Below, in pieces: positions 61,383-64,000 of a stretch of DNA of 64,000 nucleotides (positions within the stretch are counted from its first letter, which is position 1; each line of letters opens with the position of its first letter). The notes beneath the pieces were generated by a model that made no database searches, was not told the origin of the DNA, and saw nothing but the letters and a program-made list of their open reading frames with translations. Both the position numbers and the translations under genes were made by a program. This stretch comes from Armatimonadota bacterium (GTDB taxonomy: Bacteria > Armatimonadota > HRBIN16). The stretch spans positions 1 to 64,000 of the forward strand of contig BPGU01000001.1 of assembly GCA_026003195.1 (NCBI GenBank), given 5' to 3'.

Positions 61383-62198
61383 ATGAACGGAACGTGGTGG
61401 CTACTGTTGCTTTGTGGCGCCGTGGTGCTTGTCGGTGCGTCTGCGGAGGCGCAACGATCGGGCGCGGCTGCCCGCGCCAAAAAACGCCTGCTGGTGGTAT
61501 CGCACACCGCCGGCTTTCGCCACGAGGGGGCTATCCGAAGCTTCGACAAGGTCATCGCCGAGCTGGCAGACAAGTCAGGGCAGTTTACCGTAGAGTACTG
61601 CCGCACCGCCGAGGACGTCAAGCGGATGATGTCGCCGGAGGGGCTGAAGCAGTACGATGGTGTGATTTTCTCCAATACCACAGGCAACATCGGCATCCCG
61701 GACCTGCAGGCGTTTCTGGACTGGGTGAAGTCGGGGAAGGCGGTTATTGGTCTGCATGCGGCGGCGGACACTTACCACGATGAGCCCCGCTTCATCGAGA
61801 TGATAGGTGGTGAGTTCCTGACGCATGGCGCACAGTGCGAAGTGGAGGTCATCGTAGAAGACGCCAAGCACCCCGCGATGGTGCATCTCGCTCCGCGCTT
61901 CAAGGTGTTCGACGAAATCTACGAGTTCAAAAACAACGACCGCGCCAAACTGCATGTGCTCGGATCGATGGATAAACATCCGAATGATGGTCACCCACAG
62001 GCTGGACAGCCGGGCGACTACCTGCTGATTTGGTGCAAACCCTACGGCAAGGGACGTGTATTCTACACCGGCCTGGGACACCGCGAGGATGTCATTGAGA
62101 GCGAATGGTATAAGCAGCACATGCTCGGAGGCATCCGCTGGGCGCTGGGCATTATCAGGAACCCTCAGCCCCGCGTGGGGTCGCCCAAACCTCGATGA
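61383..62198 (+). CDS. Exported ThuA-domain protein
   Basis: 271 residues from ATG 61383 (AAGGAGG seven bases upstream). Signal peptide MNGTWWLLLLCGAVVLVGAS; then the glutamine-amidotransferase-like ThuA fold: KKRLLVVSHTAGFRHEGAIR, DGVIFSNTTGNIGIPDLQAF, GKAVIGLHAAADTYHDEPRF, and GRVFYTGLGHREDVIES. ThuA proteins occur in trehalose or glycan utilisation and lack the amidotransferase Cys. Its stop overlaps xerD by four bases. Confidence 0.93.
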   Translation: MNGTWWLLLLCGAVVLVGASAEAQRSGAAARAKKRLLVVSHTAGFRHEGAIRSFDKVIAELADKSGQFTVEYCRTAEDVKRMMSPEGLKQYDGVIFSNTTGNIGIPDLQAFLDWVKSGKAVIGLHAAADTYHDEPRFIEMIGGEFLTHGAQCEVEVIVEDAKHPAMVHLAPRFKVFDEIYEFKNNDRAKLHVLGSMDKHPNDGHPQAGQPGDYLLIWCKPYGKGRVFYTGLGHREDVIESEWYKQHMLGGIRWALGIIRNPQPRVGSPKPR

Positions 62199-63082
62199 AC
62201 GAATACGTTACCCGGTTTCTGCACTACCTGCGTGTGGAGCGAGGAGCTTCTGCCCACACGCAGGACGCTTACTCGCGTGATCTGCGCCAGCTCGCTGAGT
62301 TCGCCCGTCAGCGTGGCTACTCTTTGCACGACGCTCTGGGGGAAAATGGCTTGCTGAGTTTCGCCCAGCACCTGCGTCAACGGGGGTTGGCGGAGGTGAG
62401 CATCGAACGCAAGCTGTGCGCGGCGCGCGCGCTTGCCCGCTTTTTGCGGCAGGAGGGTATGCTCCCTGAGGAAACGGTTCCCTCCGTCGCCACTTTCCGT
62501 CTTCCCCGCAAGCTACCCAGCGCCCTTTCCCTCCAGGAGGTGGAAAGCCTTCTCGCACAACCCGATACCCGAACACCCCTCGGGCTGCGCGACAGGGCGA
62601 TGCTGGAGCTGGCATATGCAGCGGGGTTGCGTGTGTCCGAGGTCGTGGGCTTGCGCCTGCAGGACATCGATCTGCACGAGGGCTTTGTGCGCGTGTTCGG
62701 CAAGCGGGCGAAAGAGCGATGGGTGCCCTTTGGGGATGGAGCCCTATCCGCGTTGCAGGACTATCTGCGCCTCGCCCGTCCCAAACTGCTGGGCAAGCGT
62801 AGCGAGGACTACCTTTTCCTCAGCGAGCGCGGCACTCCGCTCTCTCGCACGCAGTTCTGGCTGCGCCTGAAGCAGTATGCGCAGAAGGCAGGTATCTCCC
62901 GACCCGTGAGCCCGCACACCCTGCGCCACTCGTTTGCGGTGCATCTGTTGCAGGGTGGGGCAGACCTGCGTGCGGTGCAGGAGATGCTGGGACATGCCAG
63001 CATCAACACCACTCAAATCTACACGCGGGTGAGCATCGACCACCTGCGCGAAGTGTACAGGAAGCACCACCCGAGGGCGTAG
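62195..63082 (+). CDS. xerD: Site-specific tyrosine recombinase (XerC/XerD)
   Basis: 295 residues, standard Xer length. SAM-like domain (LHYLRVERGASAHTQDAYSR); catalytic residues Arg in AAGLRVSEVVGLRL, Lys in FGKRAKERWVP, HTLRHSFAVHLLQGGADLR, second His in LGHASINTTQIYT with the Tyr nucleophile. It resolves chromosome dimers at dif with FtsK. Gene order and length fit a housekeeping Xer, unlike the island integrase. Confidence 0.93.
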   Translation: MNEYVTRFLHYLRVERGASAHTQDAYSRDLRQLAEFARQRGYSLHDALGENGLLSFAQHLRQRGLAEVSIERKLCAARALARFLRQEGMLPEETVPSVATFRLPRKLPSALSLQEVESLLAQPDTRTPLGLRDRAMLELAYAAGLRVSEVVGLRLQDIDLHEGFVRVFGKRAKERWVPFGDGALSALQDYLRLARPKLLGKRSEDYLFLSERGTPLSRTQFWLRLKQYAQKAGISRPVSPHTLRHSFAVHLLQGGADLRAVQEMLGHASINTTQIYTRVSIDHLREVYRKHHPRA

Positions 63083-63143
63083 TGGAACTGGCGTCCGCGG
63101 TAGTGGTTCCACTCGCCCCACGAGCGAGCGCACCTTCCTGCTT

Positions 63144-64000
63144 TTATCGCCTGCTCTGCTTCAGCGTGATAATTGCCCCCTCCAGATACTCTTGTACCAG
63201 CGGCGACCTCTCCACCATCCGCTGATACTCCAGTATCGGCACCAGCCACCGCATCCCCGATGACTCCAGAGCACGCACTGCATGGGTGCGGGTGGCTTCG
63301 TCAGGATGCTCACGAAGCACCTTCAATAAAGGAGGTATCGCCTCAGGGTGTTTCATCTCACCCAGTGCCATGATCGCCTCCGCTCGAGACGACAGGTCCT
63401 CCTCCCCCAATAGCACGACAAGGTCGGGTATGGCGCAAGGGTCTCCGATTTTGCCCAGAGCCCAGGCACACGCCATTCTGACGGCACGGGAAGGGGCTTC
63501 ACGAAGCAACTGGCGCAGCGGCTCTACCGCCTCTGCGGCGCGCAGGTTGCCCAACACTTCGATGACTTCGGATTGCGCGATGTCCACATCGGGTCCCGGA
63601 GGCTGAACCATCGCCTTGAGCAGATAGGGCACGACCGGTCTTCCCATGAGGGTCAGTATCTCCACCACACCCTGACGCGCGTCGTTGCCCGCCAGCGCGT
63701 TGACCATCGTGTTCACTGTCTGCTCCAGGTTCATCCCTTTCGTACGCATCTGCCAGTATGCCCACGCAGGGTCGACCTGCCCGGGCTCCAAGGGCAGGAG
63801 GTCTAGTGCTCTTGCAGGGTCCAGAGTGCGCAGCCCTCTGCCGATAACCTCCAGCGCACGCTTGTCGCCGATTTCCGCCAGAGCCTGATGTGCTCCCCAC
63901 CATACCTCCGCCTTCTCACACAGTTCCAGCAACGTGGGAACCGCCTCACGCGCTTTGAGCATGCCTAACACGCGCACAGCCATATCTTTGCGGTAGGGTG
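63144..64000 (-). CDS. HEAT-repeat protein, N-terminus outside window
   Basis: The frame is open through the right edge (RKDMAVRVLGMLKAREAVPT), so at least 285 residues are present and the true start lies beyond. HEAT/PBS-lyase-type units repeat every 31 or so residues: SEVIEVLGNLRAAEAVEPLR, MACAWALGKIGDPCAIPDLV, AEAIMALGEMKHPEAIPPLL, THAVRALESSGMRWLVPILE. It would be a helical solenoid scaffold. No enzymatic residues are seen. It converges on xerD. Confidence 0.88.
   Translation of the reverse strand, partial: PYRKDMAVRVLGMLKAREAVPTLLELCEKAEVWWGAHQALAEIGDKRALEVIGRGLRTLDPARALDLLPLEPGQVDPAWAYWQMRTKGMNLEQTVNTMVNALAGNDARQGVVEILTLMGRPVVPYLLKAMVQPPGPDVDIAQSEVIEVLGNLRAAEAVEPLRQLLREAPSRAVRMACAWALGKIGDPCAIPDLVVLLGEEDLSSRAEAIMALGEMKHPEAIPPLLKVLREHPDEATRTHAVRALESSGMRWLVPILEYQRMVERSPLVQEYLEGAIITLKQSRR

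Overview
The window looks like the chromosome of a GC-rich, saprophytic, Gram-negative-type bacterium. It has many Sec-exported proteins and lipoproteins, a PEP-CTERM protein, dockerin-type calcium repeats, two Uma2-family proteins, DUF4838 and DUF6785 families, and a fucosidase/fructosidase set. That mix is typical of Armatimonadota, possibly thermophilic. The phylum is an inference from family content; no rRNA is present to test it.

Layout. 1-13.1 kb is an accessory island. A frameshifted VapE-type helicase lies at the left edge, followed by an iteron-like GGTAGC field. A minus-strand RHS locus comes next: a TPR exported protein, a 1327-residue RHS protein, a lipoprotein, then two displaced RHS C-terminal cassettes, each followed by its own non-homologous gene. 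The island ends with a tyrosine integrase pointing away from the 5' half of a tRNA-Arg(UCU) gene that is cut in the anticodon loop. 13.2-32.9 kb returns to housekeeping and catabolism: tpiA, a secreted DUF4838 protein, a coiled-coil/nuclease-like protein with DNA-level repeats, a fucose/fructan operon (GH29-GH95, GH32-DUF6785), prmC, a Sua5/TsaC protein, a CPBP protease, a TPR lipoprotein and xylA. Three toxin-antitoxin modules sit among these genes, and all three have a lesion in the toxin. 32.9-47.7 kb carries tRNA-Gln, rarA, a comM/yifB-type ATPase, REC-PilZ, a two-component system, an ABC-2 polysaccharide exporter, a GT4 glycosyltransferase, an HTH protein, queA (3' frameshift) and a DUF2905 protein. 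47.8-64 kb holds an MbfA-type ferritin/VIT1 protein under a near-consensus Fur box, alaS, two M16 peptidases (one catalytic, one not) separated by a DUF433/DUF5615 pair and a multiply broken dockerin/FN3 exoprotein with an 11-C tract, then rluB, a PEP-CTERM protein, ThuA, xerD and a HEAT-repeat protein cut by the right edge.

How it fits together. The RHS locus has the architecture of a polymorphic-toxin locus with displaced C-terminal tips: the core handle (GILLLTHRYLDP and flanks) is repeated, the sequence after it changes, and each tip is followed by a different gene. The handle could allow tip exchange by recombination. The 19-27 kb cluster and xylA suggest use of fucosylated glycans, fructans and xylose. 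Most long core genes are intact. The frameshifts, stops and deletions fall mainly in mobile, toxin-antitoxin and exoprotein genes, which argues for real decay or phase variation, although single-base homopolymer indels (queA, the C11 tract) need read-level confirmation.
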